From contig NW_019091433.1 of NCBI RefSeq assembly GCF_001949145.1, forward strand, positions 664,831-728,830: a stretch of 64,000 nt of DNA. Direction: 5' to 3'. Below the pieces are notes generated by a model that had not been told where the DNA came from, did no database searches, and worked only from the letters and a program-made list of their open reading frames with translations. Below, one piece after another: positions 1 through 13,119 of the stretch. The DNA is from Acanthaster planci. Its lineage: Eukaryota; Echinodermata; Asteroidea; Valvatida; Acanthasteridae. Position numbers and translations under genes: made by a program. How positions within the stretch are numbered: the first letter of the stretch is position 1; every line of letters starts with the position of its first letter.

Positions 1-1051
1 GATGTTAAATGGGAAAATCACAGTTGGAAAAAGGATGTTGGGGCTACCCACAAAACTGAAATTCTCCCAGACATGCCAGACAGAAATGAAATGTGTCTGG
101 AAATGTGGCCTCGTGGAGTTTGTTGAAAAGAGTCTGCATGTGAGGCTGTGTGTCTAGTGATAATATAGTGGTCATTAAAATTCCCTGAAGTTGCATACTG
201 TACATGTAGATGCAATTGGACAGTCGTGCCCACAACATTAACATACACTTTTCAGAATATTCAAGGCCTTTCCAAGTACATCATGCAACATGTCACCTCA
301 GTGTACCATTTTTTGGTTATATTCATGAGTGAAACTGTGAATGTACATGTAGGGTAGTCATCCAGATTGAATGTAGTGAAGAATGGTTGAAATGATTACA
401 GGAACGGAATGAATGATTAATGTAGAGAAAAGATGTACTCACTAGAAGTCAGCTTTATTTTGCTCAAGTGTAAACTTATGGACATGGCTGTAGCAAAGCT
501 CAGACTTAACTCTTTTCTTCATTTAAATTTGTCGACACTTTATAGTGTATAGCATCATCAGCCTTGTGTATACAAGCTACATGTATTTACATGTACATCA
601 ATGCAAATGTTTGGTTATTTGGTTGTTTGGTTATGGTGCAAACATTTCATAGTCAGTACTGGCTGTGAAGTGCATGTTTATGTACATAAATGTACACTTT
701 GCCTGAAGTTAATCAGGAACAAAAAACTTCGCAGAAGAAAATTATTTCCTGACTGATGGAGCCCATTTAAAAACAGGCCTGAAAATCGGAAGCAGACTTT
801 TTTTCTTGACCTACATTGATGCCATTGTTGATGTTTGAACATTAGTAGGGTTACCTACTTCCCTTGGTCTGGGGAATCGTAATGTACAACCCATGAAACC
901 TATATCCTCTCACGACGGAAGTCGGATTCGTGGAAAAGAGGTACCGGTATCAGTGGCAAGGAGAAAGAGATGCATGTTGGGTACGTGCAAAAAGAACAAT
1001 TCTGTTTTATGTTTTCAGTTCAGAATGGTCTTGTGCTTTTGATATTTGCAG
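1..1051. other. Intron/upstream DNA of phospholipase copy A, no exon seen
   Basis: No coding exon is visible on either strand. The expected preceding exons of copy A (encoding the oxyanion loop and the GxSxG nucleophile) are not here, so they should lie left of the window edge. The stretch is AT-rich with several ACATGT palindromes. Short open frames here have no recognisable content. Confidence 0.6.
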
Positions 1052-4000
1052 ATGCCAAGTTTGGTTTGTTAAGCGTATTGCCCAACATGATGAAACGTTT
1101 CGGCTGGCATCCTGGCAACAAGCTGTACTCGTGGTTTGGCAAGATGCTGTACAAGAAGACAGGCAATGCCGATATCACATTTGAACAGGTAAAAGTGTCT
1201 TATGCACAGACCAAACTATCCATGGACCGCTGGACCAAATTGAGTGAGATTAAGTACCTGTACATGTCCAAGGATGGATTGGGGTGCGCCTATGGAGACC
1301 ATCCACTTCCCCAAGAGCAAATTGTTTTAGGTTTTCAAAAACAAGGTGAGAATGGCAATTTTGGGGGAGCATTTTTTCCTTCTCCTTCCAGATATGCATG
1401 AAAAGTCCCCCAAATTTAGTCTCACCCTTCAGAAAGGCTATAAAAAGACCTGGGTCTGCCCTAGAATCAGTCTCTAAGACCATTTAAGATCAGCAGCCAT
1501 AGTAGTCAACCAATGGCCAATATAGTGGCTAGTAACCTATGTATATGTACAAAATACATATATATCCTGGGTACCGGGCGAAAATAACCACAGGTTGACA
1601 AAAGCTGATTGAACTCTGCCAGAGGGTTGTGGCCAAGAGTTATGGCTGTGGGTGGATGGAACATGTGGGCATTCAGAATTGGAAACGTAATAATTCTTTA
1701 TTTAATTCTTAAGAGCTGTGGCAAAAAGTCCAACAATGAAACTCGCACGAAAACTTTCTTGAAGCTTTCAAACATGTTAAAAAGCACTCTGTGTTGACAG
1801 TCCACCTGTTATGGCCATTTGTGGGTCAAGGACACATTTGCTAATTATGCTAGGTACATTAAAGCAAGTCACCTCTTCTTCCTGTGGAGTAGATGGCGGA
1901 TCTGTTTCTGCAGTTTGCCTTGACCTGTTTTGGTGTGACTTGTTTGCGCTTAAACCTTTTTAAACACTTTAAACATTTGTAATAAACAAATCCACTTGAG
2001 GATTGGGCTATTACATTTATGTGCATTCCAAATGGCCTTGTTGCCTTAAAGTTTCATGAGATATTGTCCCCTAAGCACCTCATTTTGCTTATCGTGGTGA
2101 AGATTTTGGTAAATTATTGCTGACTAATTATCATCTTCTTGTTACATGCTTGACGTGCTTCCTCTTCTTAAAAAGTGACAAAAATAAAATCATTTCATCC
2201 ACAAGGACCTGGATGATCAAAGGTTTCTTGCCATAAAATCATGATAACATGTAACTTTATATAATTAAAGCCTCAATGCCTTAAAACATGGGGTCAGCCG
2301 TGCCACCTGCATCGAGGGGGTCATAATGGTAGAGGTAATTTTTGTCCTGGTGCCGTGTTTATGCCGCGCCACCCATCCGCTGAGGATCTGATCACTGTGA
2401 AGCCTTTTTCAAGTTCCTGTATATTGAGGAAATATACCTGAAAAAATTACATTTGTTGATATTATGGACTCCCACATCTTTAAAATGAAATGATTGAATG
2501 ACACACAAAATGAGGATTTTGTGGGTCCATTACTTCGGAATTTGAAGAAATAATCATTTCTGATAGCAGAATTCAAAATATAACCACAAATGAGCCCAGA
2601 CATTAACTTTTCATTTGGAATGGAGTATAATGGCCTTCACAGATACTATTGGTATTAAAACAAGCAATTTGTGGGTGAAAAAGAGGTTCATTACATGAAC
2701 ATCAACCCTTTGAGAGCCTGTAACCAGAAAATTGGTCAGCATTAAAAATGGGTTTTGCCCTGACACTGATGTACATGTACATGTATACATATACATGTAT
2801 ATAACACTCTATGTATATGTACTCAAGTGCTTGTCTGAGAGCTTGTAAGGGCAACTAACCTGTTATTAAAAGCATCTCCCTGATGCAAAGTACACCTTGT
2901 AATGGGAAAATTGTTCGAAGTATCAAACTGAACTTTGTTTTTCCTTGGTTTGGTATACCTGAATGATACAGGAGGGTGTGTAATTTGACACGAAATGTCC
3001 AGTCTTTGCTGTGTGTAGTGCAGCGGAACTCTGGTAAAAAGGACAACAAACAGACCACAAACGTGAAACTGGCTGGCAGACCATGTGCACTTTGTACTCG
3101 TCCAGGTGTGCTCAAAACACCTGAAAGCTAATTGAGTAATTGAATGTGGAAATTTATTCTACCAGTATCTCCCATTTGAAGTTCACTGAGTAATTTTAAC
3201 TTCCAAAGAGAATATTAAATTTATTAACCACCTTTGGTATGCACTCTACTTTTATGAGACAGTCGGTTATGCAGTCATGACTGTGATTCAGATGCTTGTG
3301 AGTTGTGTCTTACTTGTTTGGTCTTTTTTCTTCAGTAGTAAATCGTGTCCGTCAGAAGTGCAACATACATGTACAGTTTCCCTTTTGCCTAGGCTTTGTT
3401 CTTGTGCACAGGTTGATAACTTTTCTCTTGTTTCTATCAGGTGTACAAAACGTATGGTAAGGAGCTGTGCATCTGTGTGACAAATATCAATTTTTTGGAT
3501 TGCTATTACTGTCACGTGAAGACGACCCCAGATATGCCAGTTAGAATGGCCATGCGCATGTCAGGCTCTATCCCAGGTAAGAACACAAGATTTAAGTATT
3601 TTGCATCAATAACGATAAACACGTGTTTATATAGGTTCAGGAATATTCTTTTTCATGAAGTTTGTAACCTTTGCTCTGGGGTACAAAAAGGGACATGCAC
3701 ATGTACGGAAAGTGTTTTGCTTTTTAAATGTGCTGGATCAACTGAAGCCGGCAGTGAACATCTCTCTTCAGATGTTATCAAGAGACAGTTTTTGGTTGGC
3801 TGTGAGATTTAATGGTACATGTGTAGAAATGAAGAATTGCATGTAGAACTGACTGGGTGTTCATTTCATTAAACAGACTTTGTACACAGATACAATGTAC
3901 ATGTACTTTCATAAATTATGTGTTATTCAAAAAGTCCATTATTGCACATATTGTAGTCAGGGTTTTAGCCAGGCATGTCTGAGAGGTGTCGGGTTGTCTT

Positions 4001-7000
4001 TTGAACAATCTACAGGCCAGTTGGATGCCTCATTCTGTTGGCCATTTTGGACACCTCATTCTGTTGGCCATTTTGGATGCCTCATTCTTTTGAGCATTTT
4101 GGACACCTCATTCTGTTGGCCATTATGGATGCCCCATTCTGTTGGCCATTTTGGGTGCCTCATTCTGTTATTGGCCATTATGGATAACTCATTCTATTGG
4201 CTATTATGGACGCCTCACTCTGTTGGCCATTATGGATGCCCCATTCTGTTGGCCATTTTGGGTGCCTCATTCTTTTTAGCGTTTTGGATGCCTCATTCTA
4301 TTGGCCATTATGGACGTCTCATTCTGTTGGCCATTATGGATAACTCATTCTATTGGCTATTATGGACATCTCATTCTGTTGGCCATTATGGATGCCCCAT
4401 TCTGTTGGCCATTTTGGGTGCCTCATTCTGTTATTGGCCATTATGGATAACTCATTCTATTGGCTATTATGGACGTCTCATTCTGTTGGCCATTATGGAT
4501 GCCCCATTCTGTTGGCCATTATGGATACCTCATTCGGTCGGCCATTTTGGATGCCTTGTCTCATTCTGTTGGCCATTTTGGATGCCTCATTCTGTTGGCC
4601 ATTTTGGGTGCCTCATTCTTTTGAGCATTTTGGATGCTTCTGTTTACAGCCATTTTGGACACCCTGTGTGCAGCACACGTGTTTCTGACGAAAGATTAAA
4701 TGTAACCAACTTGGACAGCCCTGTTTTTTTCAACCCACATGTAAGGCAAGTTTGAACACTCCAGTGTTCAAACGCTGACTGCAACCCTGGTTCTACCAGT
4801 ATGTACATGGTACCTTACACAGATGAGATGGATCTGGTCGCATGACTTTTAGCAGGATTTAATTGCAGTCTGCTCGTGCTGTTGCAGATTGAAAGATCAT
4901 ACATGTAATATTTATTAAAACTCAGGTTGCAGTTGCCTTGATTCACATACAGTCAGTATTGACTCCAGAAATTAATTGCCATGGGATTCGAACCCACGAC
5001 AACTTGATTGCTGCACAGTACTTGTACTAGTATGGGTGGATGATTTGCATCTACATTCCCATGTACAGTGTACTATATAGCCTGTGCAAAATGGCACTGG
5101 AATGTATTTAGCCTTAAGTTCTTACATGTACATGTATCTCATTCCACTCAGTGTTATTTTGACCAATATTGCTTGTTTACTGAATTCCTCCAAACACCCT
5201 TCTGTTCACAGGTGTTTTCTGCACAGTTAAGGACAGCCTGAGTTCGTTTCCTGATCATTACGTCGATGGAGGCCTGTTGGTGAATTACCCCATCCACGCC
5301 TTTGATGGTAAGTGTACAATGGAAAAAAGATGCACCATACATGTAAGAATTAAGATGCAGCCCCGGCCTACAATTTTTACTCAACCCCCCTACAAATTGA
5401 ACTTGCCCCTCCCCCATTCTTCCGTAGAGTTTCACCATTATCCCAAGTTTCACAATGTATTATTCACATGTGTACACTCATAGGCTGGTATCTCTCCATG
5501 AGACCAGAAGACACATTCCTGAAGAGAGTACAGCCCCTGAGAGACATCCGCAAACTCTGGGACCGGAAGGAGCGTTTTGGGCACAAGAATGAACGGACCC
5601 TGGGCTTGCTACTGGTAAGTTCCAAACTTGCCCATAAAGAGAACTAGCAAGTACATCTAATTGCAAAGACGAAAATGAGACAGAGGCTTGTTCAGCCCTA
5701 TTGTATTCTTGGGAGTGATTTCAAAAGATTGTCCCTTCGTCAGCGTCTCTGTATCAAAAAGGGTAGAAAGAAGATAAATCTTTGCCACATTGCATGTACA
5801 GTCATTGAGAAAATTCTGTAGAGTAAGGATAAGACTGAATTATGTAATCCTTTTTTTGCACTTAAAGACATAAAACGTGGTAATACGGTGGATGTACTGA
5901 AGCTGGCCCCAGATTTCTTGTCCAAGTGTGGTACGAAATGCCTGAATGTGAATCTGAGGTGTGGTGCTACTTGGACAGAGTTGATGCGCAGTCATCATTT
6001 AAAGGCTCTTTTTTGCCTTCCTTGAAACATTTCAGGATTTCTACGTACCTGAAACAAGCATGTGTGGATTTTCTCCAGCCCACACACACGGGTGTGTATT
6101 TGCCTGCAACTGGGGACCCCCTATTGTTCCTCTTTTGTTTGTACTTTAACGTTTTTAGAAGACCACCCATATGTTTTGTACACAGTTGTCAATGGGGAAC
6201 CCTCTGTCAATCGGGGACCTTATTGTCCTCTATTGTTCAAGGTCCCCAATTGAATGCAGAAACAAACTCACGTACACTTTACCAGTTAAGATGGGACTTC
6301 AGTGGTTCTATTTTGTCACCACAGTATGGGTACAAATATGTTACTGTTTGGTAGAAAACACAGCAGTGGTATGACCCTTTGGACCATTATACTGAATGCC
6401 TTGTCAATGTCTCCAGTATTCAGATTTTGAGCCTGAAGTGATGAAGGATGCCTTGAACGAGCGCCATTCCTACTACCAGGACTACGTTCAGGCTATACCC
6501 AACACCAAACTTGCCAAGTAAGTCATAAACTCCAATCCTAAACCCACTGAATCGATACCTGCCTGTTGTGTTCAGCCACTTTAGTGGTTTTAAAAGTGTA
6601 CCTTGATCAAAGGAGGCAACATTTTGTTGGTGGTGGGTTTGCGCATGCATACCTGCTGTTTGATATGCACATGTGCAAGTGCACATTGGTCATACATGTC
6701 GATGTTTAACTCACAACCCTTTGAACTTTTCCGCTAATTTGTCTTCGTCTTGAATTGGGGCACACGCGGGCTACATTTGGACATGCGCATAATTACCAAC
6801 GCACATTGATGCCAAACCCAGGGCATTTCATTTTTCTACAGACGGCCAACCTGAAAACCGATTGTGTGAGGAAATAATACTACTCAGTGGTCAATGAAAT
6901 GACTCTGTTCAAGCCTTCAGTTAGTAAGGTGTCCAGGAGCCTTAATTACAGCTTGAAAACATTACCATACCAACTTTGGGAGGTCTAAGGTAACACGCTA

Positions 7001-10000
7001 CATAGTGAAACCTTAGTGCCCTTCCCCTGCCCTGGTTTCTAGGTAATAGCGCCCTCGTTAGCCTATACACAAATCATATACAAGAGAATCTGATGACCCC
7101 GGCATCCACGTGCATGTATTCCATCCCATGTTATCAGGATCACTTTTTCAGTTTCGGTTGTATTTGTTGGTATTGCATAAGAACTTGACTCTCTTTCCAG
7201 GAAATTGATCACTTACAAAATCACACCAATGGGGGAGAATAAAGATACTGAAATGGGCATTTTTTTTCTTGCAGGAAAAGAATGAAAAAAGCCAATAATG
7301 AATACATTGAGGCTCAGCACAACATTCTGGTGGAAGCGATGGACAAGCTTTTGGCAGAACTGAGCAAGCAAGACGTAAACATGGATGGCAACATTCAGTT
7401 GGATGAATGGATGAAGGCATTCAACAGTGTGAGTCTCTGAAAACCTATCACCAAGTTAACGAGGGAAGCAACAAGTTTTTCAATGGAGAAAATAGACAGA
7501 AGCAGGGTTAAAAACGTGTAACAACCCATACACATACATGCAAAAATGCAATGCCAAGCTCGATATAGCTGCTCTGTGAATGAATCACCTGTACCCACAC
7601 TCTCGTTTGGTTTACCTTTATCAAAGTGACAAATACTTTGTGCAACTATATTTTGGCATAATTTGAGCTAGTTTGATGCCTTGTTTCAATAGTGAGTATA
7701 TTTGAATTTATTTGTTTGCAGAAGGATTCAGAGTTCACAGATGAGCACAAGAAGATACTGTTTGACGAGGATGGTTCAGATCCAGAGAAGATATTCAATA
7801 GGTTAGACTTCGACAAAAATGGAGAAGTATGTAACATCTTCACAGTCCAAATCGGTCTGGCCAATTTCAAATCAGATCTTTATTTTATTATTAACTCACT
7901 GGTATTGGCCACTCGGCTCATCTTGGTAAATCCCAGCCCCATGATGCTGGATAGATCCAGTCGATGTGATAAAACGGTGGCAGTGCAATATTCTCTAATG
8001 CGCACTGTTTCACACATCTCAGTGTGAAGACCAATGAAGACAAGAAGACACATGTGAAACACCAGAGCAGCTTTCGCAGGAGACCAAATTTCAGACCACA
8101 CCGACCCCTGCAGGCATGATGGGTATTATTGTGTCTGAAAAAACTTCTGTCTTCTTCAGCAATCTGTGTCATTTTTAAAGGGACACTGTCCTGACTTTAA
8201 GAATTTATTAGAAAATTCCTGAGTGCTTTGCCTTAAGCATAATAAATAAAGTGTATTTTGTTAGTGATGAATGCATCGCTCACTAACCTGATTTTTATAA
8301 TGTGATCAATCCCATAAATCTACACTGTTACATAAAATATTATGTCAAGCTACCAGCCATTTCATGCCATTAAATCAAGGCAACATCACACCTGTGATAT
8401 CTTGGGAGAGGAGGGAATTGCCTAAAGTTTTGTTGCCAGCACAAAGGCTGGGTCTGCTCTGCAGGAGTAGATAGCTTCTGTTTGTGTTATGAATTCCAGT
8501 ACCTTTTCCTTGAATGATTCAGTTATCTGTGTTTACAGTTTATGACTGTCATCTATGACTGTCATCTATGACTGTCATCTATGACTGTCATCTATGACTG
8601 TCATCTATGACTGTCATCTTGCTAAGATTGGCCTTACATGTGTGTCACGCACCAGATCATAACCACAACAATTGGATATCAAGTGTTCAGTGTGCCTACT
8701 TGATAACTTGAATTTAGTCTTCCTTGAATTCTTTGGACAGGCAAAACGGTGCTATCTAAATCTTGACAGCCCTCCCTTCTCCAACAGCTGAAGGACTGAG
8801 GACCATTAGTGCTAAATCTGCCAAATTCAAACTCTTTTTGTATGTCTGTGGAATTATGACAGACTTGACGTTGTAGGTTAAGAGTTTATCATAGGATAAC
8901 AGTGCATCATTTAACTGACCCATGTTGTAGGTTCATTTGAAACCATTGCAAGAATCACTTGATGCACTGAAAACCTGCTATTGTTTTCCTATCACAGATC
9001 AGCTATCGGGAGTTGATATACTGGGCGGAGAAACGCGGGCTGAAACTCCTCTCTGCCTTCCGAGGGTACGAGAGGCGAGAAATCAAGTCAATGATGGAGT
9101 TCTTTTCGACGATGATGGAGTGCCTGCTTCTTAATATGAAACGAGTCTTCATTCAGGTCAGTCCTTTTTTTTTAATTGCTTACCAATGTTTTTATCCAAA
9201 GTTCCACTTGTCCCAGATGTTGTGTCACTTTCGGCCGATAATGCCAGTGTTTCACAATGACAAGATACCACAGCCACAGTCCTTTACAGAGTTGGACTGT
9301 ACAAATACTGACCTTGGTGGTACATCTCATTTGTTTAGATTTGCGCAACATTTCTTACCCCACGTTACTTTTTAGAACTTTGAGATGTTTGCTCTGAGTG
9401 ATTTTGCTGCAAGGCCCCGCTGTGGCCCGTGGCTGCTCGAGGGCCCCACACATGCAGTCTCCACGGCCTTGTGTAAGCCTGTGTGTGTGTATGCTAACCC
9501 AGACTGGAAAGCACCCAAGTGTTGGAATGAGTATGGACATCAGCTTGCACAACGTACAGAATTCGCCAGAACTTGTTGAAAAGTTCCTCGTGTTACAGAA
9601 ACAGGACATATCAGCCTTTTGACACGTCATCTGGTGTGAAGTGGTTAATGTACACTCTGTGATCCATCTTTGAGCTTTTGTGCCGTGTGTGGTGTCTGTG
9701 GGTATTACTCCAGAGGAATTAAGAATGTCATGCCATGCTTTGGAACAGACTGATGAGTGCCATCAGCTGGAGATAGACTTTCATGTTTGTGTTTTTTTCA
9801 CAGAAAACTTTACTTGATTATATTGAATATTTTGCTAGATGTACATGTACCTGACTCAGAGAAGTATGTGAACTTTTAACACTGCCTTGTCTTTGTTTTC
9901 AAAGCGCAAGCAGTTTTGCTGTGATTCTGTCTTTGTAGTGTTTGACGCTAAAATTAATTATGCCCAATGCCGTTTGGTTTTGTATTTGTTTTCATAATTG

Positions 10001-11852
10001 AGTCGAGTGAGTCAAGATTGAAGTTTTTGTGTGGCAAAAGGCACTCAGATCTTACTTCCGTTGTGAACTGCATTTGTACAAATATGGTTGGGAGCACGAA
10101 GTGAAAGTAAGAGAGTAATTTGCATTTCAAGGAATTTGGAAATTGGAAACTTAATAACACAGACACAAATAACACTCCTGGCTCATATTCTAAATGGAGA
10201 GACTTATTGCTCATGTGATGACTGCACACACTCATTGGTGGTTTCATACTGCATGGTTCCTTGCAGGAAAACGACCTGTTCCGCACTGTTGGAATCGATT
10301 GCAGATATCTGGATGCTATGGATTTCAATATGGAGCCGGAAGACCAAAGGTTCCTAATTGAGGTGAGCTGTTCCGTTATGATGGAAATTATGGGGGGGGT
10401 TACAATGACTTGGAAATGCACTTAGAGGAAGCACAAGGAAAAATACAAAGAGCACTTCACAGGTTTTATAGAGCTTTATAAAATGCACAGCTCCAAGTAT
10501 TAGGTGAGTGATTGATTCTGAGAGAAAGTCAGTGCCATTGTGCATTAGTTTATTTCTTAGCCGTCACATATGTGAAGTGAGTTGGACTTGACCTGCCGTG
10601 CACATGTACCTCCTCGTGGATTCCCTCACAAACTGCCCGGTCCACTGGTTATGCCTAGTCCACTAATCAGGCGAAACGTTGTAGATGAAATGTTCCATGT
10701 CATTGGTCACCCCTTGAAATAAGTGTTCTTACTTCTAAGTTTCAAGAGAAACGGGCAGTGCTGAAACAGATTTAGGCAGTGATTTCGGCGGTGATACCTT
10801 CTTTGTTGACTGCCAAATGTGTACATGCATCTCTTGGCACTTTTCCAAGTGGAAACTTCAGGCATGCAACTTTTTCCTGGATCAGCTGCTTTCCTTGGTT
10901 TTCACTTTACGCTGGTGCCAATGAAAATTGAAAACACTGTACGGTCTTGTTAAGATTGGAGTTTCTTCACTGTTTTGTCAAGTCCAAGCTGCATGCCTGA
11001 AACTAAATTTTATTGTTATATGTTCTACAATCCTGCTTTCTTGTAAGAAAAAAAAAGTTGCCTTTTTTTATTCTGATTTTTGGCTTGAAGAACAGACACA
11101 CACAACATAATTGGAGTCACATCAGTACAGGAATGCTTGATGTTATCTGAGAGATATTTTCAGACAGATATGAGTACCACATGATTGTTTGTGTTGAGCA
11201 CATCGAGATAGCGTTTTAGCAGAAATAGTTTAATATATTAAAAAGACCACATTTTAACTTCATTTATATGTATGTCTGTGTTTAACATTTGTGCAATATT
11301 TTGCAGTGAAATTTTCCTGCAATAAGATATTGGTAAATTTTGGTAAAATATACGAATAAACCTCAATTTCGAAAAAATTTGGTGGTTGTGATGTTGCTGG
11401 ACCAACACATTCATTTCAACATTCACTGACTTTCCTTCCAGCAAGGCAAGTTGGGCTGCATGGCCTACCTGCGAGAGTTTGTGGACAAGTTCAAACCGCC
11501 CCCTCGACGAAGCAAGGGGGCAAGCCGCGACAGTGCGAAGAAACACCGCGTGACGATGGAGTTCTCGCGCCTGCTCAACAGTGAGTCTGACATGGAAGGG
11601 CTGATCTCACCCACGCCCCCGACGACGGCCGTGCCCGAGGACGCGCCGGATGAGGATGTCTTCAGCAAAGAGATGCGGGAGGCAAGTATCAAGGTTGTCA
11701 AGCCAGTGCTTGCCAACAGGGGCAAGCCTAGCTCGCCCGCTTGCAACAAGCACGTCAAAATAACCCTGCCGGAGGACGACGATGACTGTTCAGTATCGGT
11801 GGCCAGCTGCGAAGATGCACAGTTGGTAGTTGGGGCCAACGCTGCCCCTTGA
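1052..11852 (+). CDS. Patatin-like phospholipase with EF-hands, copy A (5' partial)
   Basis: Ten exons by GT/AG rules: 1052-1188, 3441-3576, 5212-5307, 5484-5614, 6417-6517, 7275-7428, 7722-7826, 8998-9156, 10267-10362, 11442-11852 (stop). Joined they give 508 residues without a stop. The family hydrolyses acyl esters of phospholipids or lipids with a Ser-Asp dyad. The Asp lies in the DGG of exon 5212-5307 (context HYVDGG). The Ser exon is outside the window. Exon 7275-7428 encodes a canonical EF-hand loop DVNMDGNIQLDE. A second loop, DFDKNGEISYRE, is formed only by joining exons 7722-7826 and 8998-9156, which supports the splice model. The last exon carries a basic proline-rich stretch (KFKPPPRR), a low-complexity linker and a conserved KHVKITLP segment. 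Every exon has a counterpart of equal length and phase in copy B, except the last, which is 18 nt longer. Calcium control of lipase activity is inferred from the loops. The exact family name and substrate are not determinable here. Confidence 0.88.
1189..3440. other. Intron of copy A, paralogous to copy B intron
   Basis: There is no exon here. Parts align by eye with the matching copy B intron (25585-27781). For example, GGTTGTGGCCAAG occurs at about 1625 and about 26010, and both are followed by a GGATGGA/GTAGATGGATAACATGTGGGC-like stretch. The duplication therefore covered introns as well as exons. ACATGT-rich DNA lies at 2765-2810. Confidence 0.6.
4017..4665 (+). repeat. 26-bp minisatellite in copy A intron
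   Basis: About 25 units of a roughly 26 bp repeat with core CATTCTGTTGGCCATTTTGG run head to tail, with variants GGCCATTATGGAT and CTATTGGCTATTATGG. Blocks of several variant units recur in the same order near 4165, 4305 and 4430, a higher-order pattern. Because stops are absent from most units, long open frames cross the array (up to 291 codons). These are artefacts of the repeat, since the array lies inside the intron between exons ending at 3576 and starting at 5212. The matching copy B intron has only about one unit near 28445-28485. Confidence 0.93.
4960..5035 (-). mobile_element. Relic of a tRNA-derived SINE head
   Basis: Read on the minus strand, 4984-4994 gives a perfect pol III B-box-like GGTTCGAATCC inside tRNA-like context (GTGGGTTCGAATCCCATG). 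The A box is not clear. The matching place in copy B (about 28775-28830) has the same flanks with a decayed box (GGTTTAAATCC), so the insertion predates the gene duplication. It could also be a tRNA pseudogene. Confidence 0.4.
8541..8618 (+). repeat. Six perfect copies of a 13-bp unit
   Basis: TATGACTGTCATC is repeated six times without a mismatch in the copy A intron between exons ending at 7826 and starting at 8998. The equivalent copy B intron is only 358 bp against 1171 bp here and lacks it. Perfect identity implies recent expansion. Confidence 0.95.
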
Positions 11853-12170
11853 TTTATTCTTTGTGGTAAATGCTTTTGCTTAAAAATGTCCTGTACCGCA
11901 GTAAAGAAGACAACCTCTTTGATGCAGTGATGCCATCCTGAGAGATAAAGGGTAGCCTGGCTGACCAGCTGAAATAACATTATACCAGGGGATTTGTTTT
12001 GATTAAACCCTTTAAGCACTGCTATTATGAGACGACCATTGTATAACTGCGGCTTCAACTCGCACCTTTAAATAAAATCCACTCAGATGCTCCAGGGAAA
12101 CATTCAAGAAAAACCATTGGCCTCGTTCAGTAATTGTCGCATCTGTGGGGCAGTGTTCCATGTCTGTCAT

Positions 12171-12176
12171 AATAAA
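12171..12176 (+). terminator. Candidate polyadenylation signal, copy A
   Basis: AATAAA lies about 320 bp after the copy A stop codon, in a stretch alignable with copy B, where AATAAA lies at 36588-36593. Conservation of position in both copies supports it, but a longer 3' UTR is also possible because similarity continues downstream. Confidence 0.5.
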
Positions 12177-12913
12177 ACTCCATTGCTTACATTTACATCC
12201 CAGTGGGTATTCACAAGTGCAAGTACGAGTCAGATACGTGGTCAGAGTGGAAGTGTATATGTGAGATTTCTTTTCAGGAACTGGTTTGAAGACGTACAGT
12301 TCAGCGGGGATGAGTGAGATTCTCTGGGTCTTAGGCACAGCCATCCAATCACAGATTGTCTGAAGCATCTTCCTTAGAATGGGTGCGTTGAATATGAGAC
12401 ACTGGTGCTCTTGATCACTCTCTGAATCTTTCCTCAGATATAAAAGTACCAATTTTTGAAACCTGACCAAGGTCATTCTGTACAAAAGTTGCTGAAGTTC
12501 ACACCAATGGCTAATTTTGTATTATAGAGGCCATTTTCCTGAGAAGTGTATCTTTATATTTTTTAAATTTTAGTCGTATCTCTCTTTGTATTTTTCTAGA
12601 AAGTGCCTTTTGATGCTATTTTTGCCCCCCCGGTCTTTACCTATCATGTAGGCTGACGCTCATTTTAGGCATGTTATTTTAGTGCCCTCACCTATCATAT
12701 TACCTTAGACATCGCTCGTGACTGTTCTTGCTGGAATCCAATGCTGAACTTCATTTGAAAGTATTGTTTATATCAGCATTTGTCTAACTTTTATAAAAAT
12801 AAAAATTAACTTTTATTTAATTTCGTCATATGCTTTTTGCACAGGACTGCAACACAGACAATACATTTTTTTTCTATTTTTCTAGTCTTTTTTATTTCAT
12901 GAAGATGCAATTT

Positions 12914-13118
12914 CTTTTGTAACTGTTTGATTTGGTTTTCCAGAGTACTCTTATTTTTTAAATGTAACAAACAGTAACTGTAAATGTATTTTCATTTTGT
13001 CAGTCCTTGACATTCCTATCTTGCAATGTGATACTGATGCCTTGTGGAATTGTATGATTTTTGAGAATCTGATAATGTTTTGAGCACTGCGCCTGTGCTG
13101 GTGCCAGGTTTGACTGGG
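12914..13118 (+). other. Highly conserved non-coding block shared by both copies
   Basis: This block of about 205 bp, about 1.06 kb past the copy A stop codon, matches 37482-37686 of copy B with only about four substitutions and no indel seen by eye. The flanks are much more diverged, with many indels. It has no convincing open frame. It could be a long 3' UTR element, a non-coding RNA or a gene-conversion tract. Confidence 0.7.
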
Positions 13119-13119
13119 G

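Noticed and set aside
3880-4755. 291-codon open frame
   Set aside because: It is produced by the 26-bp minisatellite, lies in an intron of copy A, and a second frame is open too.
11465-12058. 197-codon frame on the minus strand
   Set aside because: Antisense shadow of the last exon of copy A. The sense frame has the paralogue, splice site and stop.
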